From Euryarchaeota archaeon UBA623 (lineage in GTDB: Archaea > Thermoplasmatota > Poseidoniia > Poseidoniales > Thalassarchaeaceae): 13,566 nucleotides of DNA. Positions 7,465 through 13,566 of the stretch are shown one piece after another. The stretch covers positions 1 to 13,566 of the forward strand of contig DAUV01000096.1 of the NCBI GenBank assembly GCA_002505325.1, given 5' to 3'. Each line of letters opens with the position of its first letter. Position 1 is the first letter of the stretch. The position numbers and the translations under genes are program-made. The notes below the pieces were generated by a model. The model was not told the origin of the DNA. It saw only the letters and a list, made by a program, of their open reading frames with translations, and searched no databases.

Positions 7465-8370
7465 TCAAAGACCACTGACTACTGCGACCAGCCTGATTCG
7501 TCCCATCATCTCGTCACTTGCCCTTGCTCCCATGATTACTTGGCAATCAGGATCGAGAGAAGAGACGAATGCCTCTGTAACCTCATTCAGATGGGCTAGA
7601 GTCATGTCAGGACCTCCTTCTACCTGTATCATGCAGCCTTTGGCACCATCAACTCTAAGATCAGATAATGGTGACTTACGCGCCTCACCTACTACCTTAT
7701 CTGGCCTGTCGGTGGTCCCAGTTCCGACAATCAGAGTGGCGTTCCCTGGCCTGTTGATTACCGTCCTTAGATCCATCAGATCAAGATTGATTTTCCCTAC
7801 CTTAGCAAGAGTAGTTACCAATCCTTCGACCAATTCACCAATCCAACCCGATCCTGTCCTCCAGTCATCGTCCCTGTATCGTGCCTGCCATGCCAACCTC
7901 TCCATACTGACTCTGATACAAACGTGGGAGTTCTCTTCTAGCGCTTGAATTGCGGTCTCGGCAATCTTGCACCGCAGGGGCTGTTCAGCGAAAGGCAGAC
8001 CTGCGATAGTGATTACGAGGCAGTCGTTCCCATACGCCAGAGAAGCCAATTCGGCCGAGGCACCCGAGCCCATCCCTCCTCCGAGCCCTGTCATTATGAC
8101 TACGAGTTCGGCCTGCCCAAGTAAGGGAGTTACAGAGTCAATGCCGTCTCTGAGACGGTGAGCTGCCAGTGCGGGAAGAGCGGCGGTGCCTCGGCCATCC
8201 CCCCCTGCATCGAGGTGCAGGCAGTGTGCTGCCGAGGCTCCAGCGAATGATGCCTCATCGGCATCTATGAGCAGCAAGTCCGCCAGTTCGGAACATTTTG
8301 TATGGGCCCTCTCAGCCCACGTGCAACCTATTCCTCCGACGCCGGCAATGAGAATCGCACCCTCGTCCAT
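7465..8370 (-). CDS. FtsZ-like tubulin-family GTPase, short and divergent
   Basis: This 301-residue protein has the FtsZ order of motifs. A glycine loop GVGGIGCTW lies at 10-18. The tubulin signature region TGLGGGMGSGA (94-104) has Met where Thr is usual (GGGTGTG). The synergy (T7) loop INLDLMDLRTVI (194-205) retains the N195, D197 and D200 needed for GTP hydrolysis in a filament. A C-terminal domain ends at RIRLVAVVSGL. FtsZ proteins form cytoskeletal filaments, classically the division ring. This one is shorter than typical FtsZ (about 350-400 residues) and lacks any tail after the core, so it has no visible peptide for binding membrane anchors. The ATG at 8370 is chosen because GAGGGGTG lies 4 nt upstream and it starts 37 nt after the TPR gene. 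The open frame extends further upstream only as a shadow over that gene. It could be the main division FtsZ of this lineage or a paralogue. Confidence 0.85.
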   Translation of the reverse strand: MDEGAILIAGVGGIGCTWAERAHTKCSELADLLLIDADEASFAGASAAHCLHLDAGGDGRGTAALPALAAHRLRDGIDSVTPLLGQAELVVIMTGLGGGMGSGASAELASLAYGNDCLVITIAGLPFAEQPLRCKIAETAIQALEENSHVCIRVSMERLAWQARYRDDDWRTGSGWIGELVEGLVTTLAKVGKINLDLMDLRTVINRPGNATLIVGTGTTDRPDKVVGEARKSPLSDLRVDGAKGCMIQVEGGPDMTLAHLNEVTEAFVSSLDPDCQVIMGARASDEMMGRIRLVAVVSGL

Positions 8371-8374
8371 GCGG

Positions 8375-8382
8375 CACCCCTC
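8375..8382 (-). promoter_or_regulatory. Ribosome binding site of the FtsZ-like gene
   Basis: GAGGGGTG on the minus strand ends 4 nt before the ATG at 8370. It falls in the 37-nt gap after the TPR gene stop. It decides the start, because the frame stays open for 66 more codons upstream, overlapping the TPR gene. Confidence 0.7.
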
Positions 8383-8407
8383 GGGGCGGGGGTCGTTTAG
8401 AATGTGC

Positions 8408-8731
8408 TCAATCGTAAGTAAGGAGACGCTGGTATCTCCTCCTCTCATCTCGTGCCCATGCATTGTCCGGCTCAATCTGCAATACGCGTTCATAGTACTC
8501 GATGGCCTTCTCCCATTCCGACAGGTAGCGACCATACATATGACCCAGATTATTGAGTACTGGGACACAATCAGAATCCCCCTCCAATAGTTCCATCAGG
8601 ATGGATTCGGCGTTATTTATATCCAACATCTCCATGAGATTCTCTGCCTCTTCGAGACGTTGCAACTGCTCCTCGGAGAGACGGTATACATTACGCCATT
8701 GAGGCCCTGACACAGACTTCGCTGAGAGCAC
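8408..8731 (-). CDS. Small TPR-repeat protein
   Basis: A 107-residue, acidic, all-helical protein. Residues about 38-104 hold two or so tetratricopeptide repeats: AESILMELLEGDSDCVPVLNNLGHMY runs into AIEYYERVLQIEPDNAWARDERRRY, with the usual Leu/Gly/Tyr, Ala and Pro spacing. TPRs bind partner proteins. It carries no enzyme motif and no signal peptide, so it is probably a cytoplasmic adaptor. It is the first gene of a unit that continues into the FtsZ-like and Pop5-like genes. The start is a GTG at 8731; a second in-frame GTG lies at 8713 and neither has a clear ribosome binding site. A TATA-like AGATATTC about 20 nt upstream of 8731 suggests a leaderless or nearly leaderless message. A role with the adjacent FtsZ-like protein is only inferred from position. 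Confidence 0.75.
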   Translation of the reverse strand: MLSAKSVSGPQWRNVYRLSEEQLQRLEEAENLMEMLDINNAESILMELLEGDSDCVPVLNNLGHMYGRYLSEWEKAIEYYERVLQIEPDNAWARDERRRYQRLLTYD

Positions 8732-8749
8732 TATCGTTTGAGGTTTCTT

Positions 8750-8757
8750 GAATATCT
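8750..8757 (-). promoter_or_regulatory. TATA-like element for the TPR-ftsZ unit
   Basis: AGATATTC on the minus strand is the best TATA-like match upstream of the TPR gene and lies about 20-27 nt before the GTG at 8731. At that distance transcription would begin at or near the start codon. It overlaps the edge of the palindrome at 8755-8773. Confidence 0.35.
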
Positions 8758-8773
8758 AATGAGCATCATTAGA
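8755..8773. promoter_or_regulatory. Perfect palindrome TCTAATGA-GCA-TCATTAGA, candidate operator
   Basis: Two exactly complementary 8-bp arms flank a 3-bp centre, 19 bp in all. The site lies in the 131-bp region between the divergent TPR-ftsZ and bc-complex units and overlaps the TATA/BRE position of the TPR promoter. It is about 42 bp upstream of the TATA-like element of the plus-strand operon. The size and symmetry suit a dimeric helix-turn-helix regulator. No regulator gene is present in the window. Confidence 0.5.
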
Positions 8774-8814
8774 GCGGCAGATGCGAGTCCTTCTGAAAGA
8801 GTCAAACTGGAACG

Positions 8815-8822
8815 TTAATATC
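8815..8822 (+). promoter_or_regulatory. TATA-like element for the bc-complex operon
   Basis: TTAATATC, preceded by GGAACG as a possible BRE, lies about 41-48 nt before the ATG at 8863. This leaves room for a start site near 8845 and a short leader containing the GAGGTG at 8852-8857. It is the most A/T-rich promoter-like block on this strand of the divergent region. Confidence 0.45.
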
Positions 8823-8862
8823 CCTATTCAAGGTGGCTTCGTCCATACCTTGAGGTGTTAGC

Positions 8863-9678
8863 ATGAGCAGGGTTGGAGCATACTCTCAAAGAGTCCTCAT
8901 ACTCGGGCTAATTGCCTTGCTCATAACAGGGGGGACACAGGCATCGCACCTCGGTATCGGAGGCGATGCCAACGGTGACGGAGATGTTTCCATGGCAGGA
9001 TGCACTTGCCATAACGAAGACCCCGATAACTCTGTGACTATAATAATCGAGGGGATGCCATACCATTATGAGGCGGGGATTCAATATTATCTGGCCATCC
9101 AGTTAATCGGAGGTCCCGACATAGACACCTCCTCAAACACTGGTGGGTTCTCAATGATGGTCAGTTCGGGAGTCCTCAGTGCTGGAGAAGGATTTGAAAC
9201 AATGGTCCAAAACTGGGAGGATGATCCAACTAGATTAACCCATACAAACTCAGGATCGCAAACGGAAGATAGGAGTTGGCATATTGTTTGGACTGCCCCC
9301 TCTCCAGGAGAAGGCGTAGTCACGATGTGGCTCGCAGGAAATACGGTTAATGGCGATCAGATACCCAGTGTTTTAGACAAGTGGAATAGACTCGCGGCTA
9401 CTGTCGATGAGGGCATTGATGATGGGAGGACTCGGACAGTCTTCTCCGGGAACGGTGAGATTGAACCTCCGTCCCCTACCGAACATGGCGTAGATATCCA
9501 TGAAATGGGTGCTGGACTCAGGGCACACTGGCTCGGCTTGCTGGGATTCGCTGCGGTAATCATCGTCCTGTTATTCTGCGGTTTGTTCCTCCGTTATGGA
9601 TTCTCTAGGCACTATGTAGGGAGGAGTAATCTTCTGCGCCTCAGAATCAAGCATCTTCGTAGAGGTGACCAACTGTGA
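8863..9678 (+). CDS. Secreted, C-terminally anchored 'choice-of-anchor V'-like protein with CTCH motif
   Basis: This 271-residue protein opens the respiratory operon. Residues 1-27 form a signal peptide with a hydrophobic core at about 11-22. Next comes DANGDGDVS (35-43), which looks like a dockerin/EF-hand calcium loop, and directly after it AGCTCH (45-50). That is a CxCH motif, one residue short of the CxxCH heme c signature. A beta-rich domain (about 55-165) follows, with VTIIIEGMPYHYEAG, GGFSM, a WHIVWTAPSPGEG strand and LAGNTVNGD. This pattern fits the Reeler-related 'choice-of-anchor V' domain. A transmembrane helix at about 222-244 is followed by a basic cytoplasmic tail, so most of the protein faces outside. 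The GAGGTG lies 5 nt before the ATG. The stop overlaps the next gene's GTG (GTGA). A role as electron carrier or assembly factor is inferred from context. Confidence 0.75.
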   Translation: MSRVGAYSQRVLILGLIALLITGGTQASHLGIGGDANGDGDVSMAGCTCHNEDPDNSVTIIIEGMPYHYEAGIQYYLAIQLIGGPDIDTSSNTGGFSMMVSSGVLSAGEGFETMVQNWEDDPTRLTHTNSGSQTEDRSWHIVWTAPSPGEGVVTMWLAGNTVNGDQIPSVLDKWNRLAATVDEGIDDGRTRTVFSGNGEIEPPSPTEHGVDIHEMGAGLRAHWLGLLGFAAVIIVLLFCGLFLRYGFSRHYVGRSNLLRLRIKHLRRGDQL

Positions 9679-10124
9679 AAGAAGACATCGTGATGAAGTT
9701 GCTCAGACAAGTAAAGTCTGGCGAGGTCAGCGTAGAGGACGCACGCGTTGCCCTCGAAGACACCGTGTTGACAGTAGAGGAGTTCGACGCAGCCGTCGAC
9801 CATGGAGTGTTCAACGAGCCTGAAATGGGCACGGTCGTAAGGGCCTCTGTCTCACCCTTTGGGGACTCCATACTAATCCTACTACTGTCCCTTTGGGGGG
9901 TATTGTGGAGTCTTTACTGGGCGGGTGCGATGACCTATGGGCTATTCAACGGGTGGGACCAGCAATCACTGTCATTCCATATGGGTATGCTCATGCTGAC
10001 TATAATCATCATAGGCATGGTATATCTGAAGTTCGTGATGCCCGACGTCGTCATAGTCAAGCACAGAGGTAACAAGTACATCACTTCAAATGACCCTGAA
10101 GGATGGAGACAGTACGAGGTGTGA
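9675..10124 (+). CDS. Small membrane protein of the bc-complex operon, unknown function
   Basis: I do not recognise this 149-residue protein. Residues 1-50 are acidic and helical (VKSGEVSVEDARVALED, TVEEFDAAVDHG), probably a small cytoplasmic domain. Two hydrophobic segments follow at about 63-90 and 103-121. A short polar tail contains VVIVKHRGNKYITS. No heme, iron-sulfur or enzyme motif is visible. The GTG start at 9675 overlaps the previous stop by 4 bp, with GAGGTG 7 nt upstream. Its stop TGA (10122-10124) lies between the ribosome binding site and the start of the Rieske gene. Such tight packing implies co-translation with the cytochrome complex, so an accessory or assembly subunit is the natural guess. 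Confidence 0.7.
   Translation: MKEDIVMKLLRQVKSGEVSVEDARVALEDTVLTVEEFDAAVDHGVFNEPEMGTVVRASVSPFGDSILILLLSLWGVLWSLYWAGAMTYGLFNGWDQQSLSFHMGMLMLTIIIIGMVYLKFVMPDVVIVKHRGNKYITSNDPEGWRQYEV
10116..10121 (+). promoter_or_regulatory. Ribosome binding site deciding the Rieske start
   Basis: GAGGTG ends 5 nt before the ATG at 10127, the same spacing as for rpoB, the first operon gene and both cytochrome b genes. This favours 10127 over the in-frame ATGs at 10103 and 10124. Confidence 0.65.
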
Positions 10125-10126
10125 TG

Positions 10127-10981
10127 ATGGCAAGAAGATTCAGACTCAGACCCGTTCCCGGCGATGCTAGTGTCGCTTCGGAGGCGTCGAACATGATCGA
10201 TAGGAGAGAGTTCATGCGCCACTCTTTCAACACCGCGGCGGGAGTCATCACTATGGCGAGTATTGGCGCTATCGGCTTCGCATCTCTCCTAATGGGGCAA
10301 TCTGATGCAGACGGCGGGGACTCATCTGTGCGCTTCTGGGTACCCACCGGTGCCGAGGATTCTTCTTGGTATGGCGACTTGCACCTTGAGCAGATGGACT
10401 TTCAGTCCTTCGTAGATGCAGCTGCAGCCTCGACTACCGGGATGGCGGGGGCTTCTGGAGTTTGGTCCGGCCTCCCTGTAAATGTGATTTATGTCCCTCA
10501 CGAAGAAAACTCTCAGTCCGCACTAGAAGAGAACAAGCCCCGGTTCCAATTCATGGACGGTTACAACGAGAGCGGTGCCTATGTGGGCTCTGGTTTTGAG
10601 GTCGATGAGAAACCTGAATACAAGGCCCTTTCGATTCATGACAACATGATTATCATATTCTCAAGGTGTCCGCACTTGTGCTGCATCCCTGGTTGGCAAC
10701 TGGTTGCAAATGACTTCACTAGTGACCAATGGAGTCCAGGAGGTGCTGATGCTGGCGGCAACAAACTGTTCTGCATATGTCACTCCAGTAGGTACGACCC
10801 CACGGTCATCGAGAAGAATCGTAACAGGAACAGGACCAACGGAACCGAATTCGACTTCATAGGAATCAAGAGAACTGGGGGCCCTGCACCAATGGGTATG
10901 CCATTGATTCCATTCGAGGTCAACGGAGGAATCATCGAGGCCCTTGATGACTTCAAAGATTGGTACACATTTTGTGAGTAG
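10127..10981 (+). CDS. Rieske [2Fe-2S] iron-sulfur protein of a cytochrome bc-type complex, Tat-exported
   Basis: This 284-residue protein takes an electron from quinol at the outer side of the membrane and passes it on. A Tat-like signal DRREFMRHS (25-33) leads into one hydrophobic helix (about 36-57) that probably stays as the anchor. The cluster-binding domain has box I CPHLCC (181-186) and box II CICHSSRYDP (216-225). Ligands should be C181, H183, C216 and H219, with C186-C218 as the disulfide. GGPAPMG (251-257) is the Pro loop. The usual Gly in box I (CTHLGC) is Cys185 and in box II (CPCHGS) is Ser220. S221 and Y223, which raise the redox potential in mitochondrial and bacterial homologues, are kept. 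About 110 residues between anchor and cluster domain are unusually long and poorly typed. It starts just after the small membrane protein and ends 8 nt before cytochrome b. Confidence 0.93.
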   Translation: MARRFRLRPVPGDASVASEASNMIDRREFMRHSFNTAAGVITMASIGAIGFASLLMGQSDADGGDSSVRFWVPTGAEDSSWYGDLHLEQMDFQSFVDAAAASTTGMAGASGVWSGLPVNVIYVPHEENSQSALEENKPRFQFMDGYNESGAYVGSGFEVDEKPEYKALSIHDNMIIIFSRCPHLCCIPGWQLVANDFTSDQWSPGGADAGGNKLFCICHSSRYDPTVIEKNRNRNRTNGTEFDFIGIKRTGGPAPMGMPLIPFEVNGGIIEALDDFKDWYTFCE

Positions 10982-10989
10982 GTGATTTA

Positions 10990-11856
10990 GTGATTCAGTT
11001 CTGGTTCCTGTGGCTCTTCATCACCATCGTTGTGGTCCTCGTGGCCTTCACACTGCGCAAGGAGAGGGACGAAATGCCGAGGACCGATATCCTGCGGGCT
11101 GTAGAGACTAGTGCAGGCAGTATGGGTCTCGCAGAGAAGGGGTTCCTGTGGGCATTCTCTTGGCTCGATACAAGATTCCGAATCCAGGACTACTGGGGGA
11201 TGAGCAAGGATGCATACCACCACATGCACAGGCAGATGCCACTTACACACGCTGAGAAGTACAAGTTACGCATCATCTGGTACTGGTACCCCCTATATTG
11301 TCTCGGTGGGATCTCCTTCCTCGCCTTCATAATACTGGTAATATCGGGGACGGTATTGGGCCTTTACTACGTCCCCGGAGGAGAGGGGACTCCATCCCCT
11401 GCTTACCTCAGTATGGAGTTCATCATGGTCGACTTACCATTCGGCTACATCATGAGATCGATACACCACTGGACTACTCACTTCATGGTGGCGGCAGTGT
11501 TCCTGCATATGTGCAGGGTGTACTTCACTGGAGCATACCGTAACCCACGTGAGTTGAACTGGCTCATCGGCGTCGCATTGATGTTCTTCACTATCTTCTT
11601 CGGCTACTCCGGTTATCTGTTGCCTTGGGACAGTCTGGCCTTTGGGGCTGCTACCATAGGCATCAACATGGCCAGTTCGACCCCACTGGTAGGGAGTTGG
11701 ATGGCTAAGGCGCTGTTTGCAGGCACCACTCTATCCGGCCAGACAGTGACTAGGATGTATTTCCTGCATGTCTTCATCCTCCCTGTCCTAGTGACCGGTC
11801 TGATTCTAGCACACCTTTTCATCGTCTGGGTACAGGGTATCGCGGAGCCGCATTGA
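10990..11856 (+). CDS. Cytochrome b, N-terminal (b6-like) subunit with extra N-terminal membrane helix
   Basis: This 288-residue protein binds the two b hemes of the quinol-oxidising complex. Helix A begins near residue 100 and contains YCLGGI (103-108), matching cytochrome b6, where that cysteine attaches heme c_n/c_i. Helix B carries H159 and H173 (14 apart, with R156 three residues before the first). Helix C holds GYLLPWDS (208-215). Helix D carries H260 and H275, 15 apart, which is the b6 spacing and not the bc1 spacing. The protein ends after helix D, as b6 does. Residues 1-21 are an additional hydrophobic helix followed by RKER, so the N-terminus is probably outside. The linker has WLDTRFRI (58-65), typical of the cytochrome b N-terminus. 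The GTG start at 10990 follows GGTGAT with 5-nt spacing; the first G of that site is the last base of the Rieske stop. Confidence 0.95.
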   Translation: MIQFWFLWLFITIVVVLVAFTLRKERDEMPRTDILRAVETSAGSMGLAEKGFLWAFSWLDTRFRIQDYWGMSKDAYHHMHRQMPLTHAEKYKLRIIWYWYPLYCLGGISFLAFIILVISGTVLGLYYVPGGEGTPSPAYLSMEFIMVDLPFGYIMRSIHHWTTHFMVAAVFLHMCRVYFTGAYRNPRELNWLIGVALMFFTIFFGYSGYLLPWDSLAFGAATIGINMASSTPLVGSWMAKALFAGTTLSGQTVTRMYFLHVFILPVLVTGLILAHLFIVWVQGIAEPH

Positions 11857-11865
11857 GGTGATAAC

Positions 11866-13566
11866 ATGGGGATGATTGACAGGTTTGGGAGAATTGCCGA
11901 TACCTACGTCAGTGAGAGAGACCAGTTGCTAGAGGCAGATGAGGAGAGGCGCCGGGTATTCGTTGGTCATGCCTTTTGGCCAACCGAGATTATCCGTGAC
12001 AGCATCATCCTAGCAGCGATGATTGCGGTAATCTCATTCTACTCCTGGATTATCCCCCCTCCGCTTCACAGTGCAGCAGACCCGTTTGCTCAGGCTGGGT
12101 TCGTCTTTCCAGATTGGTATGTACTGTTCTCGTACGGGTATCTGAGATGGGGCGAGTACCTCCCTCAGTTCATCATTCCCGCCGGGCCAATTGGGGACTT
12201 CTTTGGCTCACCGGTTATCGCTTGGAACGCTGGCTGGTGGGGCTCGGCCCTGACGGGCATTCCCGTTGGCTTGTTGGCACTTCCTCCGTTCATCATAGGA
12301 AAGAGGGAGAAGCGGGGTGTCGAGGACCCTTGGTTCGCCACTGCTGGGGCTGTTTATCTGGCTCATGTATGGTTCATCTCCGTATTCTCAATCAACATCT
12401 TCCTCGAACTCTACTCAAAGGACCTTAGCAACTATTGTTGGTCAGACTCTCACAACTACTTGTTTTGTGGACGGCAGGCTCCTTGGACAGCTGATGTATT
12501 CAACGCCATACCATGGGTCTTGACGGGTATATTCGTATTCGCTGCGTTATACTTCGGCGTGAGGTGGTTCGTACTGAACTCGATTGGGGCGAGACTCTCG
12601 CCGATTATCGGCAGACAGATTGCAATCGGCGCTATCGTGGCTACCGTAATCATCTCAGTAGTGACATGGCCCATCTATGACAGTGGCTTCTGGGACTATG
12701 GGGGCCTCGGTGCAATGGACGAATTAGAGGATCTTGATGGGCTGCGAGCTCAGCCCTCGGACACTCTTGTACACGAAGGCAAAGGTAACGTATGGGCAGA
12801 ATGGGAGGATGACTGTCTCCCCTATTCGGAGACACAGAGTTTGGCAGCGTGGGATGATTTCGACTTCGAACATGACTATTCCAGCGACTGGTGCGTGATA
12901 GCGGCAGCAAATTGGGCTGATTGGGGAATCTACCAACCCACTAAGAAGGTCATCATAGACTTTGCAGGAGACAACGGACATGCTGACGCCGGGATTGGAA
13001 GAAACACCGGTGGTTCAATCACTACATACCCAGGGAATGCAGATGAATCGTCAATAGCGATCACCGATAGCAGCACATTTGAAGTCGAAAATCTCGGAGT
13101 TTCCAATGTCCCTGCAGATGTGGGTTGCACGTTCCGTACGGTTTACACAGATACGGGTGATTCTGCTCGTAATGCGGGCACCCACTCACAGAGTATCAAA
13201 CTCCTAGACTCTTCTGGATCGATTCTGTGGGAGAACGAAGGTGGTGTGTGCGAGTCGACTACAATCTACCTGCTGGCCGGAGCGAGTTACACAGTTAGTT
13301 TCTCATTCAATTCAGAAGGTGTCAACGAATCTATTTCTATGGCCACAGACTTCTCGGCAGTGGCCCATCAGCCTCTCCTACTCAGCGATGATGGTACGGC
13401 CGTGGTTAGGTCTGAATCATCTCTAAGCCTTGATGAGCTTACCGCACTCTCCCTCGACAACCCGACTTACCACAAAAATCCAAAGGGACTCGATGCCAAG
13501 TTAATCTACAGCCTGTCCATCCCCTGTCTCGGTGTAGGTGCGATTGTGTTCATGGTCATGCGTAGC
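11866..13566 (+). CDS. Cytochrome b C-terminal (subunit IV-like) protein with large extracellular domain, truncated by window edge
   Basis: The frame is open for 567 codons from the ATG at 11866 (GAGGTG 5 nt upstream) to the window end with no stop. Residues 45-63 are helix E. IIPPPLHSAADP (62-73) and PDWY (82-85) form the quinol-site ef loop, with PDWY in place of PEWY. Further helices lie at about 117-143, 158-181, 211-233 and 251-269, more than the three of b6f subunit IV. Residues about 271-545 form a large hydrophilic, beta-rich domain with four cysteines (317, 343, 421, 462). A last helix begins at about 546 and is followed by MRS at the edge. Positive loops (KREKR at 146-150; GARLSPIIGRQ at 241-251) put the large domain outside. 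C191 and C201 in another outside loop could pair. The ectodomain matches no family I know. Confidence 0.9.
   Translation, partial: MGMIDRFGRIADTYVSERDQLLEADEERRRVFVGHAFWPTEIIRDSIILAAMIAVISFYSWIIPPPLHSAADPFAQAGFVFPDWYVLFSYGYLRWGEYLPQFIIPAGPIGDFFGSPVIAWNAGWWGSALTGIPVGLLALPPFIIGKREKRGVEDPWFATAGAVYLAHVWFISVFSINIFLELYSKDLSNYCWSDSHNYLFCGRQAPWTADVFNAIPWVLTGIFVFAALYFGVRWFVLNSIGARLSPIIGRQIAIGAIVATVIISVVTWPIYDSGFWDYGGLGAMDELEDLDGLRAQPSDTLVHEGKGNVWAEWEDDCLPYSETQSLAAWDDFDFEHDYSSDWCVIAAANWADWGIYQPTKKVIIDFAGDNGHADAGIGRNTGGSITTYPGNADESSIAITDSSTFEVENLGVSNVPADVGCTFRTVYTDTGDSARNAGTHSQSIKLLDSSGSILWENEGGVCESTTIYLLAGASYTVSFSFNSEGVNESISMATDFSAVAHQPLLLSDDGTAVVRSESSLSLDELTALSLDNPTYHKNPKGLDAKLIYSLSIPCLGVGAIVFMVMRS

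Noticed and set aside
7436..7948. Plus-strand open frame of 170 codons
   Set aside because: It is antisense to the FtsZ-like gene, including its T7 loop, and has no domain of its own.
9001..9012. Canonical heme c (CxxCH) site in the first bc-operon protein
   Set aside because: The motif is Cys-Thr-Cys-His with only one residue between the cysteines, so the standard signature is not met. It is reported as a variant instead.
10103..10126. Upstream ATGs for the Rieske protein
   Set aside because: The ATG at 10103 lies inside the previous gene without a ribosome binding site, and the ATG at 10124 is only 2 nt from GAGGTG. The ATG at 10127 has the 5-nt spacing seen at other genes here.

Overview
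The window looks like chromosomal DNA of a euryarchaeon. The strongest signs are an archaeal RNA polymerase operon (rpoH-rpoB-rpoA1), an archaeal tRNA-Lys with G73 and no encoded CCA, and GGTG-type ribosome binding sites that mostly sit 5 nt before the start codon. RpoB is a single unsplit polypeptide, as in Thermoplasmatota and not as in most methanogens and haloarchaea. A b6-like cytochrome bc operon that begins with a 'choice-of-anchor V'-like protein makes a planktonic Thermoplasmatota lineage (Marine Group II/Poseidoniales or a relative) my best guess. That placement is inference. I saw no mobile elements, CRISPR arrays or phage genes.

Layout. (1) 1-5572, minus strand: tRNA-Lys(UUU), then rpoH, rpoB and the 5' part of rpoA1, tightly packed (9-nt gap, then an ATGA overlap). 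A hairpin followed by a T5 tract lies between the tRNA and rpoH. (2) 5747-7126, plus strand: one protein that joins a HemK/Mtq2-like methyltransferase to a complete biotin-protein ligase. It overlaps the next gene tail to tail by 8 bp. (3) 7119-8731, minus strand: a small TPR protein, a short divergent FtsZ-like GTPase and a probable Pop5-type RNase P protein, in that transcription order. (4) 8732-8862: a divergent promoter region with a perfect 8-3-8 palindrome that touches the TATA-like element of the TPR gene. (5) 8863-13566, plus strand: a respiratory operon of a secreted, anchored CxCH protein, a small membrane protein, a Tat-type Rieske protein, a b6-like cytochrome b, and a subunit-IV-like second half that runs off the window.

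The last operon is the most interesting part. The two cytochrome b halves and the Rieske protein should form a quinol-oxidising complex. Its b subunit has b6-type traits: a split after helix D, 14 residues between the helix D histidines, and a YCLGG cysteine equivalent to the heme c_n/c_i attachment site. It also has uncommon additions: an extra N-terminal membrane helix, and on the second half extra helices plus a large outside-facing domain of about 275 residues. Other points worth a second look are the methyltransferase-biotin ligase fusion, RpoH with an N-terminal helical domain, and the tail-less FtsZ with an altered tubulin signature.
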